From assembly GCA_021202555.1 (NCBI GenBank), contig JAJQCT010000029.1, positions 1-64,000 of the forward strand: a stretch of DNA of 64,000 bases. Direction: 5' to 3'. Below are positions 33,759 to 42,241 of the stretch, piece by piece. The stretch is from Clostridiales bacterium. Lineage in GTDB: Bacteria; Bacillota; Clostridia; Oscillospirales; CAG-272. A program made the position numbers and the translations under genes. The notes below the pieces were generated by a model. That model searched no databases and was not told the DNA's origin. It worked only from the letters and a program-made list of their open reading frames with translations. The number at the start of each line of letters is the position of its first letter. The stretch's first letter is position 1.

Positions 33759-34203
33759 CTATCCGATTTTTGTTGTCATTCTGTTGCCACGGTTATATAT
33801 TTTTTCACCCAAAGCTGGTGGTGTGTTTATCTCGGTATCGCAAATAATTCCATTTGTTTCAATAATAATCGCTGAATTTCTCAAAATTTCTATGAAACAA
33901 TCCGAAACCGAAGTTGATGAGCTATTATAATTTGCCGCCGCTGTTTCACTATATGCGTTATACTGTAGTTGTTGTATCACCAGATTCATTCTACCGTTCG
34001 GTATTAATTGAATCAAATTCGTGTTTCCAACCTTCAAATGCTCTATCATCGTTAATTCGTTGTTGCTGTCCGGCAGGAGTTTGTATTGTTTGCATTACAA
34101 TTATTCCTTGCGAAATGAAAGAATAACTTCCTCCTGGCAAACTTTCAAGTAACCCCCCCCCCTTTTTTTTTGATAGTATATTCACCATTATGTTTTTTTT
34201 CAT
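33759..34203 (-). pseudogene. Broken unknown gene of the island
   Basis: Two overlapping frames (33991-34203 and 33759-34049) read as parts of one protein if a single frameshift near 34000 is repaired: segments DDRAFEGWKHEFDSINTER, then MNLVIQQLQYNAYSE and so on. The first frame contains a run of nine A and ten G (34153-34171), a likely slippage site. Family not recognised. No catalytic motif seen. Confidence 0.5.
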
Positions 34204-34204
34204 A

Positions 34205-35010
34205 GCACGAGGGGCAAATGTTTCGCCAAATCCAAGTTCAGCACTTATACATCATATATAGCTTTGATAACACCATATAAGTTTTCATCAGGCTTGATTA
34301 TATTCAGCCCTAAAGTGTTTTTTGCTTTCCAACGATTAATAGTATAATCATGACTGCCAAATTCACTACAAAGGAACGAAATAATCTGTTTTATCTTATT
34401 AGGATCGGTAATTTAATTAATCAATAGCTTTCCAGCAAACATCTTGATTTGTGCTCTTGAACGGTATACATTGCCAAGAACAAGTGGATGAACACTATCG
34501 GACAGCTTTATAAGAATATTAGCAGGAGCAAGGTCTTCCTTTATTGACAGTTCTTCCTTAGCAAATTCTAAATATCCCTTAACAGCTTTACGCTTACTGG
34601 CATAGTTGCTGTTGGATTATTTGGGATTTGCGGATTTAAGGGAATATTTATGCTGGGATCAATCGGTCCTAGAGTAGCTTGCTTGGTCATAATTATTGAA
34701 TTAGCACCAATACATATCAAAGTTCCTGCACTATACGCTTTATGTAGAATAATAACTTGTAGCTCATCGCAATACTGCCGCAAAAGATTGATGATATTCC
34801 ACGCTGCCGCAGTATCCCCTCCACGAGTGTATAAATACAACAAAATTTTAGGTATAACGCCAATTTTATCTAAGTGATTAATAAATAAGTCTATCACATC
34901 CTGTACAATTTGTGTTTCAAATCCCTTTCGATCACTGGTACATATGTAATAACTTTAGCGTTCAAGGAATTTTCTAACTCTTTATATAAATCCAATCTGT
35001 TTGTGTACAT
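34205..35010 (-). pseudogene. SDH-type Clp-fold serine protease, multiply broken
   Basis: Starts at an ATG at 35010 behind GTGAGGAAAATTA (MYTNRLDLYKELENSLNAKVITYV). A one-base loss near 34942 shifts to the frame TSDRKGFETQIVQDVIDLF..., which carries YTRGGDTAAAW and the catalytic-serine region HKAYSAGTLI and GPIDPSI. This is typical of the SDH_protease/SppA-like family. A second one-base loss near 34588, an in-frame TAA at 34413-34415 and a third shift near 34250 interrupt the C-terminal half, yet every block remains readable in one of the frames. Four lesions mean the gene is dead but recently so. Its role beside a restriction-modification pair is unknown. Confidence 0.82.
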
Positions 35011-35019
35011 TAATTTTCC

Positions 35020-35730
35020 TCACTTCAAATGCTCATGCAAAATTCGCTTTATGGTTTCTTGTGCTGTTTCTTCGCCAGCTAAGCTAACCAGCCTATTATA
35101 ATCCTCTATTTCACCGCCAGTAAATATGATGGATATAACTTTCTCCACTCGTCCTGCAACATGATCATAGTCCTCGGGATGTGCCCAAAAACAACGCAAA
35201 CAAAAATCTCTATCTTTTTTCTCCCAATTTGTACAATGCTCACATGTCCATGACTTAGCTCTGTTTGCAGAAGGGCTAAGAAGCATAAAATAATCAATAT
35301 CTTTTTCATCATGTTCGCCCCCGATTTCGTAGGGGACTCTGTGATCAACCTGCAAGATAGTGTCATCCATTTTTTCAAGATAGATAAAACATTTTGCGCC
35401 GTATTTCTCAATCAAAGCTTGCATTAATGCCTTGGAGAGAACAGTTCGACCAGATGCTTTGGAAAGAGCGTTTTTGGCGTCATCGGGATTGCCAAATTTA
35501 TATGCCGCAATACTTCTACCATCTGCACCTTGTACTCTATATGTCACGAGGGGAATACCATATTCTCTCACATCTCGAACGGCTCTTGGTGGATGATTAT
35601 ACCCATAAACATCCTTTAATTCTTGAGATGTAACATAACCATTTTTTAGAATATGCTGAATAACTGTGCGTGGTCTCTTGGCGGTTACCGACTCCAATAA
35701 CGCCAGGAATTCCTTAGAATATTCACTCAT
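35020..35730 (-). CDS. HNH endonuclease, probable restriction enzyme
   Basis: 236 aa. Residues about 15-60 look like a winged helix (RPRTVIQHILKNGYVTSQELKDVYGYNHPPRAVRDVREYGIPL). The HNH catalytic motif is at about 127-160 (LQVDHRVPYEIGGEHDEKD...FMLLSPSANRAKS). A zinc site follows (CEHCTNW...CLRC). The gene lies 26 bp downstream of a Dam-type methylase and shares its AT-rich composition, so I infer the nuclease of a type II restriction-modification system. The recognition site cannot be read from sequence. The overall layout reminds me of MboII-type enzymes, but this is not verified. Confidence 0.82.
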   Translation of the reverse strand: MSEYSKEFLALLESVTAKRPRTVIQHILKNGYVTSQELKDVYGYNHPPRAVRDVREYGIPLVTYRVQGADGRSIAAYKFGNPDDAKNALSKASGRTVLSKALMQALIEKYGAKCFIYLEKMDDTILQVDHRVPYEIGGEHDEKDIDYFMLLSPSANRAKSWTCEHCTNWEKKDRDFCLRCFWAHPEDYDHVAGRVEKVISIIFTGGEIEDYNRLVSLAGEETAQETIKRILHEHLK

Positions 35731-35756
35731 GCCATTGCCTCCAATAAAGATAGTTG

Positions 35757-36635
35757 TTAGGGAACACTGTTAAAAATAGGCAACAGTGCCTCGCTAATGT
35801 ATAATGCTTCAAAAGTTGTTGATTTTTTCCCCAACAACAATGCTTGGCTGGAAAGACCGGCATTTAGCATGAATTTCTGGCAATGCAAGCTGGAAGGAAG
35901 TTCCTCTCCGTACTCTTTTCCGCCACATTCACCATCATAGCTAATTAAGTAGTCAATGCCTTTTCTTTCAAGTATTTTAATGGATTCCGCAAATTCATCA
36001 AAGGGGACACCGGCAAAATATCTGTTATCTCTTACATTGCTAACACCTTGATATGGTGGATCCATATAAACCAAATCGCCTTGCTGTGCCATTTCTAAAA
36101 CCTCATGGTAATCAAGAAATGAAAAAGTAGCCTTTCCATTCATAAGTCGTGAAATTGCATAAACATTTGGTGCCAGTGTTTTAGGACTTGTTCCGTGTCT
36201 GCGTTTATCGGGCGATTGGTTAAAGTTACCGTTTTTGCCATATCTCACGGCTCCTTTAACACAGCGTGCAAGCAAATAGAGCATATTTTCTGGAGTTTCT
36301 TCTCCGTTATTAAATTTCTCTCTTATAACAAAAAAATGTTGAACATGATCATCTCCATACAAAAACTGTTCTTCCCATATTTTTGCGTAAGCATCAATCA
36401 ATTCTTGAGGGTGTTCAATAGCAAATTGAAGCATTTTCACTAACGGAGCATTCAAATCATTTATATGAAAACTACTTGTTCTATTCTCATACGCAACTGC
36501 AACACTTACTGCTGCCATACCGGCGAAAGGCTCAATCAACCGATTAAACTTATTTGGCATAAACTGAAGAATTTGTGGTGCCAATACTCTTTTTGAACCT
36601 TGATACTGTACAATATGAGGTATTTTCCCGTTCAT
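35757..36635 (-). CDS. DNA adenine methylase, Dam/DpnIIA type (N6-adenine)
   Basis: 292 aa. Motif I-like segment at the N-terminus (QYQGSKRVLAPQIL and LIEPFAGMAAVSVAV) precedes the catalytic motif IV DPPYQGVS at about residues 190-200. This alpha-type order is that of D12-class adenine methylases. The ATG at 36635 is preceded by GGAGGT at 6 nt. The 86-bp overlap with the XRE gene, the adjacent HNH nuclease and AT-rich codon use point to the protective methylase of a type II system. Confidence 0.92.
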   Translation of the reverse strand: MNGKIPHIVQYQGSKRVLAPQILQFMPNKFNRLIEPFAGMAAVSVAVAYENRTSSFHINDLNAPLVKMLQFAIEHPQELIDAYAKIWEEQFLYGDDHVQHFFVIREKFNNGEETPENMLYLLARCVKGAVRYGKNGNFNQSPDKRRHGTSPKTLAPNVYAISRLMNGKATFSFLDYHEVLEMAQQGDLVYMDPPYQGVSNVRDNRYFAGVPFDEFAESIKILERKGIDYLISYDGECGGKEYGEELPSSLHCQKFMLNAGLSSQALLLGKKSTTFEALYISEALLPIFNSVP

Positions 36636-36846
36636 TTCTGTACCTCCGTTTTTCTAATTCAACTATCTCTCCTAAAACACAGTCTAAAGTAATACATATT
36701 TTGCACAATATTTCCACGGAAACATATTCATTTCGTCCCATTTTAGCTATAATATTAAAGCTTACACCAGATGCATCTTTTAATTCAGTACGATTCATTT
36801 TTCGATCTGTAAGCATTTTCCAAAGTTTATCATATGAAACAGGCAT
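36550..36846 (-). CDS. XRE-family regulator (Cro/CI helix-turn-helix)
   Basis: 98 aa from the ATG at 36846 (MPVSYDKLWKML); the upstream start at 36888 is unlikely. The helix-turn-helix is MNRTELKDASGVSFNIIAKMGRNEYVSVEILCKICITLDC at about residues 16-55. This is the small Cro-like type often controlling restriction-modification or island genes. Its end overlaps the methylase start by 86 bp, an unusually long overlap that ties the two together. The last 30 residues may simply be read-through of the methylase 5' end. Confidence 0.82.
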   Translation of the reverse strand: MPVSYDKLWKMLTDRKMNRTELKDASGVSFNIIAKMGRNEYVSVEILCKICITLDCVLGEIVELEKRRYRNERENTSYCTVSRFKKSIGTTNSSVYAK

Positions 36847-36977
36847 TATATCGCTCCATTCTGCTTGTTTGGACATATTGTAACACAAAATGCACGAAGT
36901 TTCAAGATGTTCTCACAAAAACATGAGTCCGAATTGTAAAAAAGCCCGAAGGATTGCTCCCACAGGCGGCGGTACGG

Positions 36978-37200
36978 TCAATTCTCAAAGGGCTTATACA
37001 CGGTCACGGCTTTTAGATACTTTACTGGATCGCCGTTCAGTATCAAATCCGCAATTCCAGCGGAGCATTATAAACAGGGTAGTACAGCTCTGACCGTTCA
37101 TACATATTGTCTGCAACCTCAATTTCCACAGCGGTACAATCAATGGAGATCAGCGTTCCGTCCTCCAGCCGTAGCTCCACAGCAGAAGCCGCATTTTCAA
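36978..37200 (-). pseudogene. DUF6061-like gene remnant
   Basis: On the minus strand the frame ...AVELRLEDGTLISIDCTAVE, then VADNMYERSELYYPVYN, and after a one-base loss near 37050, ADLILNGDPVKYLKAVTVYKPFEN-stop. It matches my memory of DUF6061, a small protein carried by clostridial integrative elements. The start codon and first residues are missing, replaced by the acetyltransferase end. A mobile-element scar. Confidence 0.72.
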
Positions 37201-37201
37201 A

Positions 37202-37732
37202 TCAGTTCTGACATAATATTTTCACCCATTCCTCTTTCAAAAGACCATAGAAATAGAGGTCTGCCCAATTTCCGTTGTTGTCTTTTGTTTGACTTCTTTG
37301 TACGCCCTCTGATTTCATGCCGAGCTTCCGCATAAGCCCAACCGATTTGACACTGTCAATAGTTTCCGCAAAAACCTTATGGGCATCAAGCTCATAAAAC
37401 GCATAATCAATCACGGCTTTGCAGGCTTCGTATGCGTAGCCCTGCCGCCAATAGCTGCGATTAATAAACCAACCCATTTCATAAACGCTCGGTCGGGTTT
37501 CACTTAAAAGAATATAGCCAATCACTTTTTTCGACTGCTTGTGAACTGCCGCAGCCGCGCCGTTTTTGCCAATGCAAAAGCTATGCAAAAACTCTTTTGT
37601 TTTCCGGAAGTCATAGGCAGACTCACAATTTTTCATTGTTTCGGAGTCGCCTAAAATTTCGTAAAGGTCATCGGCATCATCCGGGGTGAAATTGCGGATG
37701 ATAAGTCTTGTGGTTTCAATATGTTTTGTCAT
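37202..37732 (-). CDS. GNAT acetyltransferase, RimJ/RimL-like
   Basis: 176 aa from the ATG at 37732 (MTKHIETTRLIIRNF); the track's upstream start reads through the junction. Typical RimJ/RimL features: TTRLIIRNFTPDDADDLYEIL at the start, the acetyl-CoA loop around YWRQGYAYEACKAVIDYAF (about 110-128) and NxxSxxLMRKLGMKxEG near the end. Acceptor unknown. It lies at the inner right edge of the island, immediately next to the duplicated nitrilase fragment. Confidence 0.88.
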   Translation of the reverse strand: MTKHIETTRLIIRNFTPDDADDLYEILGDSETMKNCESAYDFRKTKEFLHSFCIGKNGAAAAVHKQSKKVIGYILLSETRPSVYEMGWFINRSYWRQGYAYEACKAVIDYAFYELDAHKVFAETIDSVKSVGLMRKLGMKSEGVQRSQTKDNNGNWADLYFYGLLKEEWVKILCQN

Positions 37733-37779
37733 TATGGAATATTGCAATATATGCATTTTGCTTCGGTCAAAGTCGTATG

Positions 37780-37894
37780 CCACCCGTGCGCGGCTTGCAA
37801 AGCCCGCTCAATCTGTGAAATATTGAACGCGGTATCGCCGTTGACAAAGCGATATGCCGCAAGTGCGATTGTTAGGGGCATGAGGTTATTCCCA
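37780..37894. repeat. 115-bp direct repeat, right copy
   Basis: Identical to 33554-33668. Covers the last bases of guaA and the first 105 bp of the nitrilase gene, which is cut off after codon 35. ORF 37732-37935 in the track is this truncated duplicate, not a gene. Confidence 0.95.
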
Positions 37895-39427
37895 CTCAAT
37901 AGTTGCCGGTGGCTTTGATGTAATATCATACACAACGCGGTTGACGCCGGAGACCTCGTTCACAATGCGCGTTGACGTCGCGTCAAGCACGTCGTAGGGG
38001 ATTCGCGTCCAGTCCGCCGTCATGAAATCCGACGTTGTGACGGAGCGCAGGGCGACCGTGCAGTCGTAGGTTCTCCCGTCTCCCATTACGCCGACGGAGC
38101 GCATATTCGTGAGTACGGCGAAGTACTGATTCATCGTGCCCTCAAGCCCGGCAGCGGCAACCTCCTCGCGGAAAATCGCGTCCGCCTCGCGCAGAAGATC
38201 GGCGCGCTCCTTCGTCACCTCGCCTATTATACGTATGCCAAGCCCCGGTCCCGGGAACGGCTGACGCATGACAAGATATTCGGGCAGTCCCAGCTCACGC
38301 CCGAGAGCGCGCACCTCGTCCTTGAAAAGCAGGCGAAGCGGCTCGATTATTTCCTTGAAATCGACGTAATCGGGCAGCCCGCCGACGTTGTGATGGCTCT
38401 TTATGACTGCCGCATCTCCCGTCCCCGATTCGATAACGTCGGGGTATATCGTCCCCTGCGCGAGATAATCGACCGCGCCTATTTTTTTGCTTTCCTCCTC
38501 AAATACGCGGATAAATTCCTCGCCGATGATTTTGCGCTTTTGTTCGGGTTCCGTCACGCCCGAAAGGCGTGAGAGAAATCTCGCCTCCGCGTTCACACGG
38601 ACAAAATTGATATTCCACTTTGAAAATGCGGCTTCGACCTCGTCGCCCTCGTTTTTGCGCATAAGACCGTGATCCACAAAAACGCACGTAAGCTGCTCGC
38701 CGACCGCCTCTGCGAGAAGAGCCGCCGCCACCGACGAATCAACACCGCCTGAAAGCCCGAGAAGCACGCGCCCGCCGCCGATTTCACCGCGAAGCGAGGC
38801 GACGGCGCTTTTGCAGAAATCTCCCATCGTCCAGTCGCCGTGCGCGCCGCACACCTCGTAAAGGAAATTGCGTATCATCTCCTTGCCGTTTTCGGTGTGA
38901 TTCACCTCGGGGTGAAACTGCACGCCGTAAAATCCGCGTCCGACATCCGCAATTGCCGCAGTCGGACACATTTCCGTGTGCGCCGCCGTCACAAATCCGT
39001 CGGGCACCCTCTCCATGTAATCCCCGTGGCTCATCCACGCGACGCCCTCCGCCGGAAGTCCCTTGAATATCGGGAATGAGGTATCGTAATGCGCCTCTGT
39101 TTTGCCGTACTCGCGCGCTGTGTCTGAGGTCGCCTCGACAACCAAACCGCCGAGCATATGCGCCATGAGCTGACAGCCGTAGCAAATTCCCAGAATCGGC
39201 ACTCCCCACTCGAAAATCTCCGCGCTCACCTTTGGCGAGGAGTCGAGATAGACGGAATTCGGTCCCCCCGTGAAGATTATCCCTATCGGGGACATTTCCT
39301 TTATTTTTGAAATCGGCGTTGTGTAAGGCTTTACCTCGCAGTATACGCCGCATTCGCGCACCCTGCGGGCTATAAGCTGATTGTACTGCCCGCCGAAATC
39401 AAGCACGATTACGGTTTCATGAGCCAT
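37886..39427 (-). CDS. guaA: GMP synthase (glutamine-hydrolysing)
   Basis: XMP to GMP with glutamine and ATP. 513 aa from the ATG at 39427 (AGGGGTGAT at 6 nt); the GTG at 39436 is less likely. The class I amidotransferase domain has nucleophile Cys in [15 protein letters not shown] (about 80). The ATP-pyrophosphatase domain has the P-loop [16 protein letters not shown] (about 225). The C-terminal dimerisation domain ends with KPPATIEWE. The 3' end is the left boundary point of the inserted island but remains intact. Last purine gene of dapF-dapL-purB-purA-guaA. Confidence 0.97.
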   Translation of the reverse strand: MAHETVIVLDFGGQYNQLIARRVRECGVYCEVKPYTTPISKIKEMSPIGIIFTGGPNSVYLDSSPKVSAEIFEWGVPILGICYGCQLMAHMLGGLVVEATSDTAREYGKTEAHYDTSFPIFKGLPAEGVAWMSHGDYMERVPDGFVTAAHTEMCPTAAIADVGRGFYGVQFHPEVNHTENGKEMIRNFLYEVCGAHGDWTMGDFCKSAVASLRGEIGGGRVLLGLSGGVDSSVAAALLAEAVGEQLTCVFVDHGLMRKNEGDEVEAAFSKWNINFVRVNAEARFLSRLSGVTEPEQKRKIIGEEFIRVFEEESKKIGAVDYLAQGTIYPDVIESGTGDAAVIKSHHNVGGLPDYVDFKEIIEPLRLLFKDEVRALGRELGLPEYLVMRQPFPGPGLGIRIIGEVTKERADLLREADAIFREEVAAAGLEGTMNQYFAVLTNMRSVGVMGDGRTYDCTVALRSVTTSDFMTADWTRIPYDVLDATSTRIVNEVSGVNRVVYDITSKPPATIEWE

Positions 39428-39457
39428 AAAAATCACCCCTGTTTGTTTTATGAAAGT

Positions 39458-40735
39458 TTATCTGTAGATTATATCGTCCCTTGACGGACCGTTTGACACC
39501 ATTTTAATCGGAATGCCTATATGCTCCTCGGCAAATTCTACGTAGCGGCGCGCGTTTTCGGGAAGCGCCGAATATTCCTTTATACCGCGGATGTCGCACT
39601 TCCAGCCGGGAAGCCTTTCAAGTATCGGCTTGCAGCGCTTGAGCTTCGATGTCGGCGGGAAATAATCGATTCTCTCGCCGTCAAGCTCGTAAGCGACGCA
39701 TACGGGGATTTCGTCAAGATATGAAAGCGCATCAAGGACAGTAAACGCGACCGATGTCGCCGACTGCACAAGGCAGCCGTAGCGCGATGCAGGAAGATCA
39801 AGCCATCCCATTCTGCGCGGACGGTGCGTCGTCGCGCCGTATTCGCCCCCGTCGCCTCCGCGGCAGCGAAGCTCGTCCGCTTCGTCTCCGAATATCTCAG
39901 ACACAAATTCTCCCGCGCCGACAGCGCTCGAGTACGCCTTTACCGTCGCGATAATTTCCTTGATTTCGTAAGGCGGCACGCCGGCACCGACGGCGCCGTA
40001 GCCCGCAATCGTGTTCGATGAGGTAACCATCGGGTAAATTCCGAAATCAGTGTCCTTGAGCGAGCCAAGCTGCCCCTCAAGCAAAATTGTCTTGCCCTCG
40101 CGCACCGCGTTATGAACGAACGTGAGCGTATCTGCCGCGTATGGAGCGAGCGCCTCCTTATATTCCATGAGCTTATCGTAAATATCGGAGGCTGAAAGCG
40201 GTTCACGACCGTAAAGATTGACATAAAGGCAGTTTTTAACGGCGAGCATCTGCTCGATGTGAGCCATTATGCTTTCCTTGTCGTCGTAAAGCTCGCTCAC
40301 CTGAAAGCCGATTTTCGCAAATTTATCAGAGTAAAACGGCGCGATTCCGGATTTGGTCGAGCCGAATGAGCGCGAGGAAAGGCGCTCCTCCTCCATCGTA
40401 TCAAGCTCGACGTGATATGGCATAACGAGCTGACAGCGGTCGGATATGAGGATTTTCGGTGTCGGAACGCTGCGCGATCTGAGGCTTTCAAGCTCGCCCA
40501 AAAATTTTTCGACCGAAAGAGCGACGCCGTTGCCGATTATGTTCGTAATGTTTTCGTGAAATACTCCGCTCGGGAGCTGATGAAGCACAAACTTCCCGCG
40601 GTCGTTTATTATCGTGTGTCCTGCGTTGCTGCCGCCCTGAAAGCGAATCACGACGTCAGACTGTCCTGCCAGAACGTCCGTTATTTTGCCCTTGCCCTCG
40701 TCGCCCCAGCAGGCGCCCACTATTGCTTTAACCAT
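39458..40735 (-). CDS. purA: Adenylosuccinate synthetase
   Basis: IMP + aspartate + GTP to adenylosuccinate. 425 aa. GACWGDEGKGKITDVLA at the start is the GDEGKGK P-loop; FQGGSNAGHTI follows at about residues 33-43, and the C-terminal nucleotide loop with GRPR-like sequence (HRPRRMGWLDLPASRYG) is present. The gene sits 30 bp downstream of purB and 30 bp upstream of guaA, so IMP is steered to both AMP and GMP from one transcript. Confidence 0.97.
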   Translation of the reverse strand: MVKAIVGACWGDEGKGKITDVLAGQSDVVIRFQGGSNAGHTIINDRGKFVLHQLPSGVFHENITNIIGNGVALSVEKFLGELESLRSRSVPTPKILISDRCQLVMPYHVELDTMEEERLSSRSFGSTKSGIAPFYSDKFAKIGFQVSELYDDKESIMAHIEQMLAVKNCLYVNLYGREPLSASDIYDKLMEYKEALAPYAADTLTFVHNAVREGKTILLEGQLGSLKDTDFGIYPMVTSSNTIAGYGAVGAGVPPYEIKEIIATVKAYSSAVGAGEFVSEIFGDEADELRCRGGDGGEYGATTHRPRRMGWLDLPASRYGCLVQSATSVAFTVLDALSYLDEIPVCVAYELDGERIDYFPPTSKLKRCKPILERLPGWKCDIRGIKEYSALPENARRYVEFAEEHIGIPIKMVSNGPSRDDIIYR

Positions 40736-40765
40736 GCTCTGTATCTCCTGTAAAGATAATAAAAT

Positions 40766-42199
40766 TTATACGTTTATCGAAACGGCTTTTATGTCCTCAC
40801 CCTCATACTCTGCGAGTACGGGCGCGACCTCATCCGAAAGAAATGCCTCGGTCTGCTCGGGTGCGCATCCCACGTAGCGTGACGGCTCGAGTATTTTATC
40901 AAGCTCACCGCGCGTCACGGAAAAGGCGGGGTCGGCGGCAATTCTGTCGAGCAGATCGCACTCGGCGCCCTCCTCTTTGATTCGCCTCGACGCCTCCATT
41001 GAGTGAACGCGGATTTTTTCATGAAGCTCCTGACGGTTTCCGCCGCGCATAACGGCGTCCATCATGATATTTTCAGTCGCCATGAACGGAAGCTCCGCTA
41101 AAAGGTGCTTTTCTATCACCTTAGGATAGACTATAAGACCGTCTGACACGTTCACGTAAAGGTTCAGTATCGCGTCAGTCGCGAGAAACGCTTCCGGCAC
41201 CGATATTCGCTTGTTAGCCGAATCATCAAGCGTGCGCTCAAACCACTGCGTCGCCGCCGTGAGCGCCGGATTCTGCAAATCCGAGATTACATAGCGCGAA
41301 AGCGACGCTATGCGCTCCGAGCGCATCGGATTGCGCTTGTACGCCATCGCCGAGGAACCTATCTGTCCCTTTTCAAACGGCTCCTCGATTTCCTTCAGGT
41401 GCTGAAGAAGCCTTATGTCGTTTGAAAATTTCGCGGCGCTCTCGGCAATCCCCGCAAGCACGGCGAGAACGTCGAAATCAACCTTGCGCGAATACGTCTG
41501 CCCCGAAACGGCGTAAACGTCGGAAAATCCCATCTTTTCGGCAATTTTGCGGTCAAGCTCGCGCACCTTTCCGACGTCTCCCCCGAAAAGCTCAAGGAAG
41601 CTCGCCTGCGTCCCCGTCGTCCCCTTTGATCCGAGAAGCTTCAGTCTCGATTTGCGGAATTTCACGTTTTCAAGGTCGGAGAGAAGGTCTGAAATCCAAA
41701 GCGTCGCGCGCTTCCCGACTGTCGTCGGCTGCGCCGGCTGAAAATGCGTAAACGCGAGCGTCGGCTGGGACTTATATTTCTCCGCGAAATCGGCAAGCAC
41801 GCGAATCACCGCGACAAGCTTTTTCTCGATTACGCAAAGCGCCTCTCTCATTATGATAAGGTCGGTGTTGTCCCCGACGTAGCAGGACGTTGCGCCGAGG
41901 TGAATTATTCCCGCCGCCGACGGACACTGCTGTCCGTAAGCGTAAACGTGGCTCATCACATCGTGGCGCACGATTTTTTCGCGCACCTCGGCGACCTCGT
42001 AGTTGATGTCGTCGGCGTGTGCCTTCATCTCGTCGATTTGCTCCTGTGTCACGGGAAGTCCAAGCTCATGCTCCGCCTCGGCGAGCGCAATCCAAAGCCG
42101 TCTCCATGTGGAAAATTTGAAATCGGGCGAGAAAAGACGCTTCATCTCCTCGTCTGCATACCGCTCCGAAAGTGGCGATACATATGTATTTTTCTCCAT
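40766..42199 (-). CDS. purB: Adenylosuccinate lyase
   Basis: Cleaves adenylosuccinate and SAICAR in purine synthesis. 477 aa, fumarase/aspartase superfamily. Signature SSAMAYKRNPMRSERIASL at about residues 292-310, HLGATSCYVGDNTDL at about 107, and THFQPAQPTTVGKR. The catalytic serine lies in the flexible signature loop. Long for the family, with a C-terminal helical domain. Confidence 0.97.
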   Translation of the reverse strand: MEKNTYVSPLSERYADEEMKRLFSPDFKFSTWRRLWIALAEAEHELGLPVTQEQIDEMKAHADDINYEVAEVREKIVRHDVMSHVYAYGQQCPSAAGIIHLGATSCYVGDNTDLIIMREALCVIEKKLVAVIRVLADFAEKYKSQPTLAFTHFQPAQPTTVGKRATLWISDLLSDLENVKFRKSRLKLLGSKGTTGTQASFLELFGGDVGKVRELDRKIAEKMGFSDVYAVSGQTYSRKVDFDVLAVLAGIAESAAKFSNDIRLLQHLKEIEEPFEKGQIGSSAMAYKRNPMRSERIASLSRYVISDLQNPALTAATQWFERTLDDSANKRISVPEAFLATDAILNLYVNVSDGLIVYPKVIEKHLLAELPFMATENIMMDAVMRGGNRQELHEKIRVHSMEASRRIKEEGAECDLLDRIAADPAFSVTRGELDKILEPSRYVGCAPEQTEAFLSDEVAPVLAEYEGEDIKAVSINV

Positions 42200-42241
42200 A
42201 TTAAGTAACCATTCCTTTTCCGAAAATTGTACGTTCCGCGT

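Larger units (their letters stand above)
33669..37779. mobile_element. AT-rich inserted island at the guaA 3' end (restriction-modification cargo)
   Basis: Bounded by the perfect 115-bp direct repeats. Base composition is visibly more AT-rich than both flanks from 33700 to 36900. Contents, minus strand: acetyltransferase, DUF6061 remnant, XRE regulator, Dam-type methylase, HNH endonuclease, a broken SDH-type protease and a broken unknown gene. The 3' end of guaA is a known integration hotspot for islands. No integrase is present, so the element is either a remnant or came in by homologous recombination. Confidence 0.8.

Noticed and set aside
36890-37093. 67-aa plus-strand ORF
   Set aside because: Antisense of the DUF6061-like remnant; no ribosome site.
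37732-37935. 67-aa ORF starting like the nitrilase
   Set aside because: It is the truncated duplicate of the nitrilase start in the 115-bp repeat, fused to island and guaA sequence.
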